Of a stretch of 6,457 nucleotides of DNA, positions 6,339 to 6,457 are shown in pieces. The number at the start of each line of letters is the position of its first letter. Position 1 is the stretch's first letter. The stretch lies in assembly GCA_030592835.1 (NCBI GenBank), contig JAUVIJ010000118.1, forward strand, positions 1 to 6,457, read 5' to 3'. The position numbers and the translations under genes were made by a program. The stretch comes from Candidatus Cloacimonadota bacterium (lineage in GTDB: Bacteria; Cloacimonadota; Cloacimonadia; Cloacimonadales; TCS61). Below the pieces are notes generated by a model that saw nothing but the letters and a program-made list of their open reading frames with translations, was not told the origin of the DNA and did no database searches.

Positions 6339-6457
6339 TTAAACCCAGATAATGCAGTAGAACTTTGTAAATAGCATCAATCTTTTATGTGTGAGTGATT
6401 TACAAAATTGTTTCTGAATATCTTTATGATATGCATTAAAATTTTCTAAACCATCCC
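6339..6457 (-). CDS. Possible 3' end of a convergent gene, partial
   Basis: On the - strand a frame is open from the right edge (first full codon at 6455-6453) for 38 codons to TAA at 6339-6341. It reads DGLENFNAYHKDIQKQFC... and ends KFYCIIWV. The stop falls 18 nt before the bidirectional hairpin, as expected for a convergent gene using it. I do not recognise the protein. A second - strand frame overlaps its end (reading LGLSYVGEMKKWSF, closing at 6304-6306), so a one-base shift in a decayed gene is also possible. With only 38 codons this may be chance. No other feature is seen in 6322-6457. Confidence 0.3.
   Translation of the reverse strand, partial: DGLENFNAYHKDIQKQFCKSLTHKRLMLFTKFYCIIWV

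Noticed and set aside
1..6457. CRISPR arrays, tRNA or rRNA genes, insertion-sequence ends, direct repeats.
   Set aside because: None was seen on reading through; no regularly spaced repeats, cloverleaf-like segments or terminal inverted repeats beyond the terminator hairpin.

Overview
The window is about 6.4 kb of AT-rich bacterial DNA. Five genes lie on the + strand, tightly packed and probably one transcription unit. They are followed by a strong, probably bidirectional terminator and what may be the tail of a convergent gene at the right edge. The CBM9-like/DUF5916 outer-membrane type protein, the TldD/PmbA pair, the clear Shine-Dalgarno sites and the AT-rich codon use suggest a diderm bacterium, perhaps of the FCB/Cloacimonadota kind. 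That placement is an inference from gene content; no taxonomic marker is present.

Layout. Positions 1-498 hold a GNAT acetyltransferase that enters from the left edge. It resembles the N-terminal part of a longer multidomain family and stops early, so it may be truncated or decayed. Positions 499-636 hold no convincing gene, but contain an in-frame open remnant after that stop and then a strong ribosome binding site. That site serves a 14-codon ORF (637-681) whose stop overlaps the start of the next gene as ATGA. Positions 678-1415 encode a second GNAT protein of a different subfamily. Positions 1441-3579 encode a secreted 712-residue protein with an N-terminal CBM9-like domain and a DUF5916 probable outer-membrane beta-barrel. 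Positions 3595-4974 and 4976-6268 encode TldD and PmbA/TldE, the two halves of a heterodimeric zinc metallopeptidase. A 15-bp perfect hairpin with U-runs at 6278-6321 closes the unit. The last 120 bases contain an open frame on the - strand that runs off the window.

How the genes relate. Intergenic gaps are -4, 25, 15 and 1 nt from the 14-codon ORF to PmbA, and no clear promoter is visible between genes, so co-transcription is likely. TldD and PmbA clearly work together: TldD carries the HExxxH zinc site and the metal-binding cysteine, and PmbA lacks them. No known pathway links the two GNAT proteins and the DUF5916 protein to the peptidase. No RiPP precursor or toxin-antitoxin gene, the classical TldD/E substrates, is recognisable here. 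I did not find a convincing new system; the most notable points are the shortened GNAT gene, the 14-codon coupled leader ORF, the substitutions in TldD's metal-site motifs and the convergent terminator arrangement.
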